Assembly: GCA_009667805.1 (NCBI GenBank)
Contig: CM019068.1
Coordinates: forward strand, 6,443,733-6,507,732
Source of the DNA: Leptobrachium leishanense
Taxonomy: Eukaryota > Chordata > Amphibia > Anura > Megophryidae
Reading direction: 5' to 3'
Length of the DNA: 64,000 nt
Numbering within the stretch: position 1 is the stretch's first letter; each line of letters begins with the position of its first letter. The position numbers were made by a program, and so were the translations under genes. Below are positions 21,235-32,349 of this stretch, piece by piece. The notes under the pieces are model-generated. The model was not told the DNA's origin. It saw nothing but the letters and a program-made list of their open reading frames with translations, and did no database searches.

Positions 21235-21895
21235 ACTTAGATCCTCTATTAGTGAGGAGAAGGGGGGTTTGTGAGGATCCTGAGAACAAGCAACAGCACT
21301 AGTGGCTTGCTCTGCAGTGGGGGCCCGCTCAGGTCTCATAAGGTTTTAGCTTGTATGTGCCATTACAGGGATAAATGCTCCATATGCAAATCAACCTGCT
21401 CTCACCCAAAAAGGGTGGCCAGTGCTGACTGCCAAGGACGTCATCCCTGCACAAGAGGTGCAGCAACTCCCGATGATCGTTTTGGTCTTTTTAGGCCTCG
21501 TCAGGAGGGTATAGCTGACACCCCTCTAGGCACACCAAGCAAGGGGTCCATGTCTGGATGACCCTGTAGACTAATAGTGAGGAGAAGGGGGGTTTGAGAG
21601 GATCCTGAGAATGAGCAACAGCACTAGTGGCTTGCTCTGCGGTAGGGGCCCGCTCAGGTCAGGGGTTGCTGCACCTCTCGTGCAGGGATGACGTTCTTGG
21701 CAATCAGCACTGGCCACCCTTTTTGGGTGAGAGCAGGCTGATTTGCATATGGAGCATTCATCCCTGTAATGGCACATACAAGCTAAAACCTTGTGAGACC
21801 TGAGCGGGCCCCCACCGTAGAGCAGGCCATTAGTGCTGTTGCTAGTTCTCAGTACCCTCACAAACCCTCCTTCTCCTCACCATTAGATCCTCTAT
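21235..21895. repeat. Inverted duplication of about 215 bp
   Basis: A segment at 21250-21475 recurs inverted at 21660-21890, giving nearly the same 65-residue translation on opposite strands, and a shorter direct repeat starting AGTGAGGAGAAGGGGGGTTT lies at 21570-21660. The peptide has no recognisable domain and is treated as a by-product of the repeat. Confidence 0.8.
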
Positions 21896-22060
21896 TTACT
21901 ACTCATATCAAGTTTTTTTACACGCATTGTTTTAGGCTTGTTATATACAGATTTATTTTCGCATCTTGTTTTAAGTTATAATAACTACCGCTAAGTGGCG
22001 CCATTGATACAGTTTTATTTTCCTTGCCACCTTTATAGTTTGTTGAAAATGGTGTCTTAC

Positions 22061-22170
22061 CTTTACGGTGTATGGGATCCCAGCTTTGTAACTATTGTCT
22101 GCATCCACAAATGACACTTTTTCCAATGTTGTAGAGACTTGGGTCTGACTTTGCGCAGATAACTGGACCC
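22061..22170 (-). CDS. A2M-like gene exon, MG3/MG4 border
   Basis: This minus-strand exon of 110 nt follows CTATCATGTAG and is followed by GTAAGA. After two bases that complete a Gly codon it encodes VQLSAQSQTQVSTTLEKVSF and then VDADNSYKAGIPYTVK. The last part matches the start of MG4 in A2M proteins, where a conserved Gly-Ile/Phe-Pro-Phe/Tyr lies in the same place. The incoming phase fits the single base left by 39137-39251, and the exon ends in phase 0, fitting 19237-19410. The intron upstream of it is about 17 kb and holds most of the minisatellites and the large hAT structure. Confidence 0.9.
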
Positions 22171-22753
22171 CTACATGATAGAAAAAGGTAAGAGAAGACA
22201 GGGAATTCAACAAGTCATTCAAGTTTTTTGAAAAAGAGGAGGGTCAGCTTTGGGATCATCACTGATCCTCCACCAGATTTCATAGTGTGTCTGAGACACT
22301 GATTTCTAGGCTTCTCCACTTCCCCGCCTCACTATTAAACTCCTAGGCGATGATCTGGGGGCGCTTCCACACAGCTAGACCTCTGAGCAGATATAGGTTA
22401 GTGAACGATGCATGAATAAAGGCACATACATCATTAAATAAAACCTCTTCATACATCTGTACTATGGTCCCCAACTTTGTAGACCGTTTTTCAGCAGAAC
22501 AGCAATCCATTCTCCAAGCATGAAGCCCCAATGAGAACCTTTGGAATGTGATCAAGGAAAGATTTATTTATGCATTTTTTTATAGGAAAACTAGTAGCTT
22601 TAACCTGTCTTTTTTTAAATTCATATCCAGATCTGCCTTTCTTTTCTCCTCCTGTCTCAATGCCACCCAAGCATTTCCATTTTCATTTCACCATATCTAG
22701 AGACCCCAGGGAGATACACTGTCTGATCATCCAGGATGTGTCCTGCACCATCT
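22171..22753 (-). other. Intron sequence
   Basis: No exon, element end or tandem repeat could be recognised. Confidence 0.4.
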
Positions 22754-23088
22754 TCACTCTCCCCAGCCCATCACCTCCAAATTCACCTTCCCCAGCCCAT
22801 CACCTCCAAATTCACCTTCCCCAGCCCATCACCTCCAAATTCACCCTCCCCAGCCCATCACCTCCAAATACACCCTCCACAGCCCATCGCCTCCAAATAC
22901 ACCCTCCCCAGCCCATCGCCTCCAAATTCACCCTCCCCAGCCCATCACCTCCAAATTCACCCTCCACAGCCCATCACCTCCATATTCACCCTCCCCAGCC
23001 CATCACCTCCAAATTCACCCTCCCCAGCCCATCACCTCCAAATTCACCCTCCCCAGCCCATCACCTCCAAATTCACCCTCCCCAGTGC
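22754..23088 (+). repeat. Minisatellite, 29-bp unit
   Basis: About 11-12 copies of a pyrimidine-rich unit that contains CCCATCACCTCCAAATTCAC. Copies differ mainly by CCCAG/CACAG and AAATTC/AAATAC. The Pro/Ser-rich ORFs here are by-products. Confidence 0.95.
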
Positions 23089-23451
23089 ATAATTGTCATG
23101 TTATTCCCCTTTACTTCACTTGACATATTATTGCGATGCGTCTTTTCGCTGTAAGTAACTGAATGGCAAGTGAAACGATTTGTTTTCTGCAATGGGAGAA
23201 ACGTTGTGCCCCCACTAGACATGTACAACTCTGAAAAATATTGGATCCGGAAATAATCAGAGTCAGCCTATTCGAAACATCAGAAGCTTTTGATATTTCT
23301 GTATCTGACTATTTCGGAAAATTCGATATTTTCGGCCGTTTATGGTATTCGGAACCTTTATATATAGTACGGAAAATAAAATCAATATGGGGGCTCAGAT
23401 GAGGGTTAAGACTAGCGTTAAGTATGGGGCTAGGCTTAGAGAGATAGTTTC
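23089..23451 (-). other. Intron sequence
   Basis: AT-rich with TTCGG/TCCGA words near 23240-23345 that resemble the interior of hAT elements seen at 51-52 kb. No boundaries are visible. Confidence 0.35.
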
Positions 23452-24886
23452 TCTGTGTCACATGATTAGGGTTAGGTTAGGGCTAGGGTTACTTTTTCTG
23501 GCTGTCATATGGATTAATGTTAGGGTTAGGTTAGGGCTAGGGTTACAGTTTCTGGGTGTCATATGGATTAATGTTAGGGTCAGGTTTACAGTTTCTGGCT
23601 GTCATATGGATTAATGTTAGGGTTAGGTTAGGCTAGGTTTACAGTTTAAGGCTGTCATATGGATTAATGTTACAGTTAGGGTCAGGTTAGGGCTAGGGTT
23701 ACAGTTTCTGGCTGTCACATGGATTAATGTTAGGGTCAGGTTAGGGCTAGGGTTACAGTTTCTGGGTGTCATATGGATTAATGTTAGGGTCAGGTTATGG
23801 CTAGGGTTACAGTTTCTGGCTGTCAGATGGATTAATGTTAGGGTCAGGTTATGGCTAGGGTTACAGTTTCTGGATGTCATATGGATTAATGTTAGGGTTA
23901 GGTTAGGGCTAGGGTTACAGTTTCTGGCTGTCATATGGATTAATGTTAGGGTTAGGTTAGGGCTAGGGTTACAGTTTCTGGGTGTCATATGGATTAATGT
24001 TAGGGTCAGGTTATGGCTAGGGTTACAGTTTCTGGCTGTCACATGAATTAATGTTAGGGTCAGGTTACGGCTAGGGTTACAGTTTCTGGCTGTCACATGG
24101 ATTAATGTTAGGGTCAGGTTATGGCTAGGGTTACAGTTTCTGGATGTCATATGGATTAATGTTAGGGTTAGGTTAGGGCTAGGGTTACAGTTTCTGGCTG
24201 TCATATGGATTAATGTTAGGGTTAGGTTAGGGCTAGGGTTACAGTTTCTGGCTGTCATATGGATTAATGTTAGGGTCAGGTTATGGCTAGGGTTACAGTT
24301 TCTGGCTGTCACATGAATTAATGTTAGGGTCAGGTTACGGCTAGAGGTAAGTTTCTGGATGTCATATGGATTAATGTTTGGGTTAGGTTAGGGCTGGGGT
24401 TACAGTTTCTGGCTGTCATATGGATTAATGTTAGGGTTAGGTTAGGGCTAGGGTTACAGTTTCTGCCTGTCATATGGATTAATGTTAGGGTTAGGTTAGG
24501 GCTAGGGTTACAGTTTCTGCCTGTCATATGGATTAATGTTAGGGTTAGGTTAGGGCTAGAGGTAAGTTTCTGGATGTCATATGGATTAATGTTAGGGTCA
24601 GGTTACGGCTAGAGGTAAGTTTCTGGATGTCATATGGATTAATGTTTGGGTTAGGTTAGGGCTGGGGTTACAGTTTCTGGCTGTCATATGGATTAATGTT
24701 AGGGTTAGGTTAGGGCTAGGGTTACAGTTTCTGGCTGTCATATGGATTAATGTTAGGGTTAGGTTAGGGCTAGGGTTACAGTTTCTGCCTGTCATATGGA
24801 TTAATGTTAGGGTTAGGTTAGGGCTAGGGTTACAGTTTCTGCCTGTCATATGGATTAATGTTAGGGTTAGGTTAGGGTTAGGGATA
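23452..24886 (+). repeat. Minisatellite, 54-bp unit with TTAGGG cores
   Basis: About 26 copies of a unit with GGCTGTCATATGGATTAATG followed by TTAGGGTTAGGTTAGGGCTA. Variants (ATGGATGTC, GTCACATGAATT) recur in blocks, and a block near 24340-24600 is repeated at 24600-24850. Minus-strand ORFs simply translate the period. Confidence 0.95.
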
Positions 24887-25432
24887 CTTTTTTTTTTTCA
24901 ATTTAAACTTTTCTGATTAAATACAAACTTTTCCAATCATTCATAATTGGAAAAATTTGGATTGGTTTGAATTTTCTTTATTTGGAAAATGATTTGTTGT
25001 GGACGACGGCGATTTGGAATTTGAACCGACCCAAATTGCTAATAATTCAGACCATTTCTAAAAAAATTGTACATGACTACCCCCCAAAATACCTCCTACC
25101 CATTTCCAATGCCCATGCAATAGCCGCACATGTCGGTTGTTTTTAGGTGGCATAATCTGAATTATAATTAGGATAATAATGATTATATGATAATTAAGCA
25201 AACTTCTTATGAAGTGATCCCTGACTATAGGGGTTATTAATAGAGAGATGATCTGGCCCCGAACAGTGACTTTCCCCATACAGTGACATTTCGGGGCCAT
25301 TCGGCTATTTAGAGAGCAGGCAGTTTGTCAAATAAAGAAAATTCAAACCAATCTAAATTTTACTAATTCTGATTGGAAAAGTTTGTTTTTAATCAGAAAA
25401 ATAAAATTCGGAAAAAAAAAGTATCCCTAGCC
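24887..25432. mobile_element. DNA transposon with about 120-bp terminal inverted repeats
   Basis: The left end reads TAGGGATACTTTTTTTTTTT and is followed by AAACTTTTCCAATCA; the right end is its inverted copy, ending AAAAGTATCCCTA. The inverted arms extend for roughly 120 bp with mismatches. The unpaired middle (about 25000-25320) has no ORF of note. It begins exactly where the TTAGGG minisatellite ends. Confidence 0.75.
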
Positions 25433-25435
25433 AAA

Positions 25436-25575
25436 TTTTATTTATTTATTTATTTATAAAGGACTTTACCAGGAAGGATACATTGAGATTTCTCTCGTTT
25501 TCAAGTATGTCCTGGGTTCAAGAACATTGAAATGTTACAGTTACAGAAATACAAAGTAATACAATGCAAGATATT
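25436..25575 (+). mobile_element. SINE/LINE tail with (ATTT)n
   Basis: ATTTATTTATTTATTTATAA is followed by ACCAGGAAGGATACATTGAG and GTTCAAGAACATTG. A close copy lies at 35418-35556. The inverted core GAAATCTCAATGTATCCTTC is also the unit of the tandem array at 51705-52046. Confidence 0.7.
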
Positions 25576-25639
25576 AAAAAACAACACAAATATATACAGA
25601 TTAACAGAAAATAAATATGTAGGAAATAGTCATTATGCT

Positions 25640-26060
25640 ACATGTTTACAGGTTTCATTCGACAGGTTTAATCAGGCGAATCCCATAGGTTTCAATGTTA
25701 AAAATATTCCCGTTTTAATTCAATATCTAATAAACCGTTTATTATTTTAATCTGCAGCAAAAAGTCTCTTTATTTATTTCTTGATTTTTTTAGGATCTTT
25801 TTTTTTTTGCTTCCGGCTGATTTTTGGTGGGTTTCCGGCAGGTGTTTGGCAGGTTTGCAGCGGATTTGCTGGAGGATTTCCCTGCACTCCAGGGACCCTG
25901 CAGTCAATGCTAAATTCAGCGCGGGGTGGGGAAATTTGATTCCCTGAAGTGCAGGTAAGTGCAGGGAGCGACAGAGCACCGAAATGTAGGCGGCATTCCG
26001 GTGCTCTCTGAATAATGCCCTGTATGAAATACATAAACAACCCAAAAGTCTTGTATTCGC
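25640..26060 (-). mobile_element. MITE family A-related fragment
   Basis: Contains the family A block from TTCAATGTTAAAAATATTCC through CAGCAAAAAGTCTCTTTATT and then a GCAGGTTTGCAGC-type stretch and CTCTCTGAATAA, which also occurs at 59090-59250. It is a diverged subfamily without clear ends. Confidence 0.6.
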
Positions 26061-26644
26061 AATGTTTCGGGAGCTGTGTATATGCTACGGTAAAGCCCAA
26101 AGTGCGGGCAATCCTGACATTACCCAGGTGTCATTAGCAAAAGTCCGAAGTAAAATGAAATTGCGGACTTTACCCGGGTAATCTGCAAAGTATTCAGAGG
26201 CCTCTGGGTAATCCGCTTTTCTGCTCTGGTTTAATTGAGTAATTCGCACATTACTCCTAGTGTTGCTGGATAAAGTGTGATGTGCAACAAAACATCGGAC
26301 TTTATCCGGTTAATCTGCAAAAAATCCAAATGCCTCTGGGTTCTCGGCTTTTCTTGGGTTTTCAGCAGGTTACAGTGACTGAATTCCGAGGATTACCTGG
26401 ATAAAGCTGCAACTGATAACAAAATTGTGTTTTTTTGTTATTTTTAATGAAATTGTATCCACAGTCACAAACCTCACTAAATAACCGTCGTCTAACTCTG
26501 TGCATTAATTGTCTGAAAATTAATTTATTAAGATAAAGATATTATATAAAGAGTAACCCGAGGATTATTATGTTTTATAAATTATATATAAGCACATATG
26601 ACACATAATAAAGATCATGTAACTATTTAACATTCATATATGAA

Positions 26645-27652
26645 ACATATCCTGTTACTCTGTATATTCATTATATACTGTTACTCTGTATATTCATTAT
26701 ATCCTGTTACTCTGTATATTCATTATATCCTGTTACTCTGCATATTCATTATTTCCTGTTACTCTGTATATTCATTATATCCTGTTACTCTGTATATTCA
26801 TTATATCCTGCTACTCTGTATATTCATTATATCCTGTTACTCTGTATATTCATTATATCCTGTCACTCTGTACATTCATTATATCCTGTCACTCTGTATA
26901 TTCATTATATCCTGTTACTCTGTATATTCATTATATCCTGTTACTCTGTATATTCATTATATCCTGTCACTCTGTATATTCATTATATACTGTCACTCTG
27001 TATATTCATTATATCCTGTCACTCTGTATATTCATTATATCCTGTCACTCTGTATATTCATTATATCCTGTTACTCTGTATATTCATTATATCCTGTTAC
27101 TCTGTATATTCATTATATCCTGTTACTCTGTATATTCATTATGTCCTGTTACTCTGTATATTATATCCTGTCACTCTGTATATTCATTATATACTGTCAC
27201 TCTGTATATTCATTATATCCTGTTACTCTGTATATTCATTATATCCTGTCACTCTGTATATTCATTATATCCTGTTACTCTGTATATTCATTATATCCTG
27301 TTACTCTGTATATTCATTATATCCTGTTACTCTGCATATTCATTATTTCCTGTTACTCTGTATATTCATTATATCCTGTTACTCTGTATATTCATTATAT
27401 CCTGTCACTCTGTATATTATATCCTGTTACTCTGTATATTCATTATTTCCTGTTACTCTGTATATTCATTATATCCTGTTACTCTGTATATTCATTATAT
27501 CCTGTTACTCTGCATATTCATTATATCCTGTTACTCTGTATATTCATTATATCCTGATACTCTGTATATTCATTATATCCTGTTACTCTGTATATTCATT
27601 ATATCCTGTTACTCTGTATATTCATTATATCCTGTCACTCTGTATATTCATT
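26645..27652 (+). repeat. Minisatellite, 26-bp unit
   Basis: About 39 copies of TTACTCTGTATATTCATTAT plus ATCCTG. Because 26 is not a multiple of three and the unit lacks stops in the forward frames, a 305-residue ORF appears, with a 26-residue period. It is not a gene. Confidence 0.97.
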
Positions 27653-28444
27653 ATTAGGGAGGAGCTGTTCTGTTTGATCGGTTCGGAGTTCGCTTCGAAC
27701 ATAGCCAGTTCGTATGTTTGCAAACTACGAACATTTCCGCTTGTTCGTCGCGTGTTCGCCCACAATGCACCACAATGGACCACAATGCACTTTTCCACTG
27801 GCCTGAAGCTTGTAATTGGCTACAGTCTTGCACCTGACCACAGTTTAGGTGCAAGACAGGTTCAACACTATGCCAATCACGGCTCAGAGTCCTGATTGGG
27901 CAAATTTTTCCCAATCATGGGCTCACAGAGCTAAGTCCCGCAGCACACTATATAAGAGTTCACACAGTGCTTCTGCACGCATTTGAGAGGAGATTTCATA
28001 GGAAATTGTTGTGTTAGTGTGTGTTCTTACTGCCAGTCTGCCACCAGCTACTGGGGGGGTCTGGGGGGTCTCATTTCTACCAAATATCTGGGAATTGTTG
28101 TAATCTTTGTGCTCAGTCCCAGCAACTATTTTGGGTGCTCAATAATGTCAGCAAAATATTTGGGAATTGAGGTGATCTGTGTCTTGTCACTGCAGGCAAG
28201 TATTTTGGGGGTCACTAATTTCTACAAAATATTTTGGAATTGAGGTGATCTGTGTCTTGTCACACAGCAAGTGCCACGCAGTATTTTGGGCGTCAGTAAT
28301 TTCTACAAAATATCTGGGAATTGAGGTGATCTGTGTCTTGTCACTGCCAGCAAGTATTTTGGGCAGTGGCGTAGCGTGGGGGGGGGGGGGCTTGGGGGGC
28401 CGTGGCCCCAGGCACAGTTTTGTTAGGGGCGCATTTGCACCCCT

Positions 28445-28735
28445 AAAACTGGCCCGGGGGTTGAGGGGACCCAGATGCCGGGCAGCGCGGGAGTGCCTGC
28501 CCGGTCCTGAAGAGTCCGTCCTGTTAAAGGGGATGCGGCTGTGTGCAGGCGCAGCCGGTCACGTGGTCCGGCTAATCAGGTGGTACTGAGTCTCTGTACC
28601 ACCTGACTGGCCGGACCGCGTGACCTGCGCACGCACGCCACGCAGCCGCATCACCTTCAACAGGACGGACTCTTCAGGACCGGGCAGGCACTCCCGCGCT
28701 GCCCGGCATCTGGGTCCCCTCAACCCCTGCCGGAG
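28445..28735. repeat. Long palindrome inside hAT element
   Basis: Arms of about 130 bp pair across a centre near 28590: GGGACCCAGATGCCGGGCAG on the left meets CTGCCCGGCATCTGGGTCCC on the right. The arms are highly similar and GC-rich, so a strong hairpin is possible. Confidence 0.9.
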
Positions 28736-28754
28736 CTGGAGGCCTGGAGCAATA

Positions 28755-29650
28755 TCCAGGTGAGAGCTGGGCAAATCCATGTGTAAGCTGGGCAAATCCA
28801 TGAGCTGGGGGCAAATCCATGAGCTGGGGGCAAATCCATGAGCTGGGGCAAATCCATGTGTGAGCTGGGGTAAATCCATGTGTGAGCTGGGCAAATCCAT
28901 GAGCTGGGGGCAAATCCATGAGCTGGGCAAATCCATGTGTGAGCTGGGGCAAATCCATGTGTGAGCTGGGGGCAAATCCATGTGTGAGCTGGGGCAAATC
29001 CATGAGCTGGGGCAAATCCATGAGCTGGGGGCAAATCCATGAGCTGGGGCAAATCCATGAGCTGGGGGCAAATCCATGTGTGAGCTGGGGCAAATCCATG
29101 TGTGAGCTGGGGGCAAATCCATGTGTGAGCTGGGGCAAATCCATGAGCTGGGGGCAAATCCATGAGCTGGGGCAAATCCATGAGCTGGGGCAAATCCATG
29201 AGCTGGGCAAATCCATGTGTGAGCTGGGGGCAAATCCATGTGTGAGCTGGGGCAAATCCATGTGTGAGCTGGGGCAAATCCATGAGCTGGGGCAAATCCA
29301 TGAGCTGGGCAAATCCATGTGTGAGCTGGGGGCAAATCCATGTGTGAGCTGGGGCAAATCCATGAGCTGGGGCAAATCCATGAGTTTGGGCAAATCCATG
29401 AGCTTGGGCAAATCCATGTGTGAGCTGGGGCAAATCCATGTGTGAGCTGGGGCAAATCCATGTGTGAGCTGGGGGCAAATCCATGTGTGAGCTGGGGCAA
29501 ATCCATGAGCTGGGGCAAATCCATGTGTGAGCTGGGGCAAATCCATGTGTGAGCTGGGGCAAATCCATGAGCTGGGGGCAAATCCATGTGAGAGCTGGGG
29601 CAAATCCATGTGAGAGCTGGGGCAAATCCATGTGAGAGCTGGGGCAATAT
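28755..29650 (+). repeat. Minisatellite, 18/22-bp units
   Basis: Units are GGGGCAAATCCATGAGCT (18 bp) and the longer form with CATGTGTGAGCT (22 bp), mixed irregularly, about 42 units. Its inverted, slightly longer relative (GGATATATTGCCCC with AGCTCACACAT) is the array inside 40886-41960. All three-frame long ORFs are by-products. Confidence 0.95.
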
Positions 29651-30680
29651 CGATAACGTGTCCACAGGTGGGGGTGCACAATTCTTGGCTGGCCCCGGGC
29701 GCTGACAACCCACGCTACGCCACTGATTTTGGGGGTCACTAATTTCTACAAAATATTTGGGAATTGAGGTGATCTGTGTCTTGTGACTCACTACCAGTAC
29801 CATGCAGTATTTTGGGGGTCAGTAATTTCTGCAAAATATCTGGGAATTGAGGTGATCTGTGTCTTGTCACACAGCAAGAGCCACGCAATATTTTGGGGGT
29901 CACTAAAATCTACAAAATATATGGGAATTGAGGTGATCTGTGTCTTGTGACTCACTGCCAGTACCGCGCAGTATTTTGGGGGTCACTAATTTCTACAAAA
30001 AACCTGGGAATTGAGGTGATCTGTGTCTTGTGACTCACTGCCAGTACCATGCAGTGTTTTGGGGGTCACTAATTTCTACAAAATATCTGGAAATTGAGGT
30101 GATCTGTGTCTTGTCACACAGTCAGTGCCACGCAGTATTTTGGGCGTCAGTAATTTCTACAAAATATCTGGGAATTGAGGTGATCTGTGTCTTGTGACTC
30201 ACTGCCAGTACCATGCAGTATTTTGGGGGTCACTGAATTCTACAAAATATCTGGGAATTGAGGTGATCTGTGTCTTGTCACACAGCCAGTGCCACGCAGT
30301 ACTTTGGGCGTCAGTAATTTCTACAAAATATTTGGGAATTGTTATAATCCGTGTGTTCTCACTGGCTGCCACCCATCAGGGGGTCTCACTGATTTATAAG
30401 AGTTTCTGAGATTTGTAATCCGTGTCTTCTCACTGCCACCCATCAGGGGGTCCCACATACTTCTATCAGATTTATGCGAATTGTAATTTGTGTCTTCTCA
30501 CTGCCACCCATCAGGGGTCACACTGATTTATAGGAGGTTTCTGAGACTTGTAATCTGTGCCTTCTCACTGCCACCCATCAGGGGGTCTCACTGAGTTATA
30601 CCAGAGTTCTGGATATCTTTAATCTTTATACCAGAGTTGAATCAGAGTTCTGTATATATTTAATCTGTATATCACTCACC

Positions 30681-31964
30681 ATGTCTGAAAGAATAAAAAG
30701 GACAGGCAGACTCTCCCAGACACAGATAAGAGGGCAAACAGCCCCTGTGTCGGGAGACTGTGCCTCTGGTCATGGTGGACGTGGTGCATCCTCTGCAGGG
30801 GCACGCTTGTCCTCTCTAACTGGTGCTGGCCGTCTTCTTAAGCAGCAGCAACATACAGAGGATTTGGTGGATTGGCTAACCAGGCCATCCTCATCCTCTG
30901 AGTCCTCTGCCAGCCAGGCTTGTAGTGCTTTACAGTCCACCTCAGCTGCCAAAGCATCTAATGCAGCCTCCATGTCCACAGCTACTCCTGCCGTAGCCTC
31001 GCAATCACACACGGAGGAGTCAGCTGAATTGCTTGACTAAAACGACAGTGACATGTTGCTTGAGGATGCGCAGCAAGTACAGTGCTATGATTCAATCTCT
31101 GAGGTTGAGGAAGGGAGTATAATCAACCTAGAGGAAGGGGGTGCCAGTGATGACACACAAATAACTGGCACTCATGTTGCCCCAGCAGCTGAAGCATACT
31201 GCCAAGTTGGCTCCAGTGACGAGGAGATAGGGGGTGATGATGACAATGATGATGAGGTCACTGACTCCACCTGGGTGCCTGATCGAACAGAGGAGTCAAG
31301 TGAGGAGGAGGAGGCACAACAAACACGAGGCACAACATCCTCTATGACCAACCGTAGCACTAGCCAGTCCAAGGCATCAGATGTCAGAGCTGCTCAGGTG
31401 CAGAGCGCTGTTGTCTCAAAGCACGCATGTAGGAACTCTGCTGTCTGGGAGTTCTTTAAGAAAAGTGCAGCAGACCCCACCCTTGCTATTTGTAATCTAT
31501 GTCAGATGAGGCTCAAGCGAGGGAAAGACACCGGACGCTTGGGTACCACGTGCTTGATGCGACATATGACCACCTGCCACACATCCTGTTGGCACAAAAC
31601 TTTGCGTAGGTCCTCCTCCTCATCTGTCTCTACCCCCACTGTATGTCCTGCCATTTTATTGCCTGCTACAACCTCCACTGACAGGGATGATGCTACAGTA
31701 ATGGATGTACTAGGTCCTTCCTCTCAATGTGACAGCATCCCATCAGCTGAAGATTTACGCAGTCAGATTACGTTGCCCCAGCTGCTGCAGCGTAAGAAAC
31801 AATATAGTCCCAACCATCCCCAAGCACAGCATCTGAATGCCAGTTTAGCAAAAATTACTCGCATTGCAGCTGCTGCCTTTCCAGCTGGTGGACTCAGCTC
31901 TGCAGGGGCAGGTGCAGAGATGGTTAACACCACGCCAGCTTCAGCTGGGAATGATTGTATGTGA
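30681..31964 (+). pseudogene. hAT transposase N-terminus with BED zinc finger (left arm)
   Basis: The frame starts MSERIKRTGRLSQTQ, is rich in Ser/Glu/Asp, has a TAA at 31038-31040, and continues in the same frame from 31041. A BED-type finger follows: SAVWEFFKK, then CNLCQ and, about 20 residues on, HMTTCH, giving the C-x2-C...H-x4-H pattern that binds DNA ends in hAT transposases. After about 31880 the homologous frame is lost by a deletion relative to the right arm. It ends at a TGA at 31964. The right-arm copy reads Tyr where this one has the stop. Confidence 0.8.
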
Positions 31965-32240
31965 TAATGGCAGCAACCTTCTCTCTGCCCTAGCAAGGGT
32001 ACCATGCCTAGCACTGGTCCTAAATCTAGTGGTACAGCGTTTCCTAACCAAGTACCCAGGACTAGCAGAGCTTCTCAGCTAGGCCAGAAAAGTCTGCAGC
32101 CACTTCAGACGGTCATTCCCAGCAAGCGTTCGCCTGGCAGAAATTCAAAGAGAATTCCACCTTCCCACAAACCATCTGATCTGTGACATGCCCACCAGGT
32201 GGAACTCGACATTAGCAATGCTGCAGCGTCTGCACTAGAA
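31864..32240 (+). pseudogene. hAT transposase catalytic-core fragment (left arm)
   Basis: In another frame the sequence encodes GMIVCDNGSNLLSALARVPC and VLNLVVQRFL, then (after a stop) MPTRWNSTLAMLQRL, all characteristic of hAT transposases (the second catalytic Asp region and the TRWNS motif). Compared with the right arm, about 560 bp between QLVDSA and LQGQVQRW is missing, including the first catalytic Asp region (LDTWSS). Confidence 0.8.
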
Positions 32241-32349
32241 CAGAGGGCCATCAAATTCAGGTATGCCCTTGCCCCTAGGTAGTCCTGCATCATATGGTGA
32301 AGACGCTGGCAATGGGCGCCTACATTTGACGTCCCTGGGCGTCGTGGAC
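32241..32349. other. Centre of the hAT inverted structure
   Basis: Short AT/GC-mixed spacer where left-arm similarity ends and the right-arm transposase C-terminus starts on the other strand. No TIR is seen here. Confidence 0.4.

Larger units (their letters stand above)
28364..29725 (+). mobile_element. Non-autonomous hAT element with palindrome and minisatellite (copy 1)
   Basis: Ends are CAGTGGCGTAGCGTGGG and its inverted partner CCACGCTACGCCACTG. An 8-bp target duplication ATTTTGGG lies at 28356-28363 and 29726-29733, inside the surrounding tandem array. In order it holds a G-run and GC-rich block, a long palindrome (28445-28735) and a minisatellite (28755-29650). It has the same architecture, in reverse, as 40886-41960. 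No transposase. Confidence 0.9.
28029..30640 (+). repeat. hAT-internal tandem array, about 60-80 bp unit (left arm)
   Basis: Units contain TTTTGGGGGTCACTAATTTC, TACAAAATATCTGGGAATTG and AGGTGATCTGTGTCTTGTCA. Later units drift to GTCTTCTCACTGCCACCCATC. The array is split by the smaller hAT element at 28364-29725. Shorter inverted versions are in the right arm (about 35200-35800 and 36700-36830). Confidence 0.85.

Noticed and set aside
21271..21861. Two similar Cys-containing ORFs on opposite strands
   Set aside because: They are arms of an inverted duplication; no family motif and no support as genes.
22570..23154. Pro/Ser-rich ORF of 194 residues
   Set aside because: Mostly the 29-bp minisatellite; flanks show no coding features.
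23623..24849. Minus-strand NLTLTLIHMT repeat proteins
   Set aside because: Products of the 54-bp minisatellite (a multiple of three), not genes.
26640..27557. 305-residue hydrophobic ORF with a 26-residue period
   Set aside because: It is the translation of the 26-bp minisatellite; no start context, splice site or non-repeat sequence.
28559..29803. 414-, 344- and 339-residue minus-strand ORFs rich in WICP/HGFAP
   Set aside because: They translate the 18/22-bp minisatellite in all frames; unit lengths keep several frames open.
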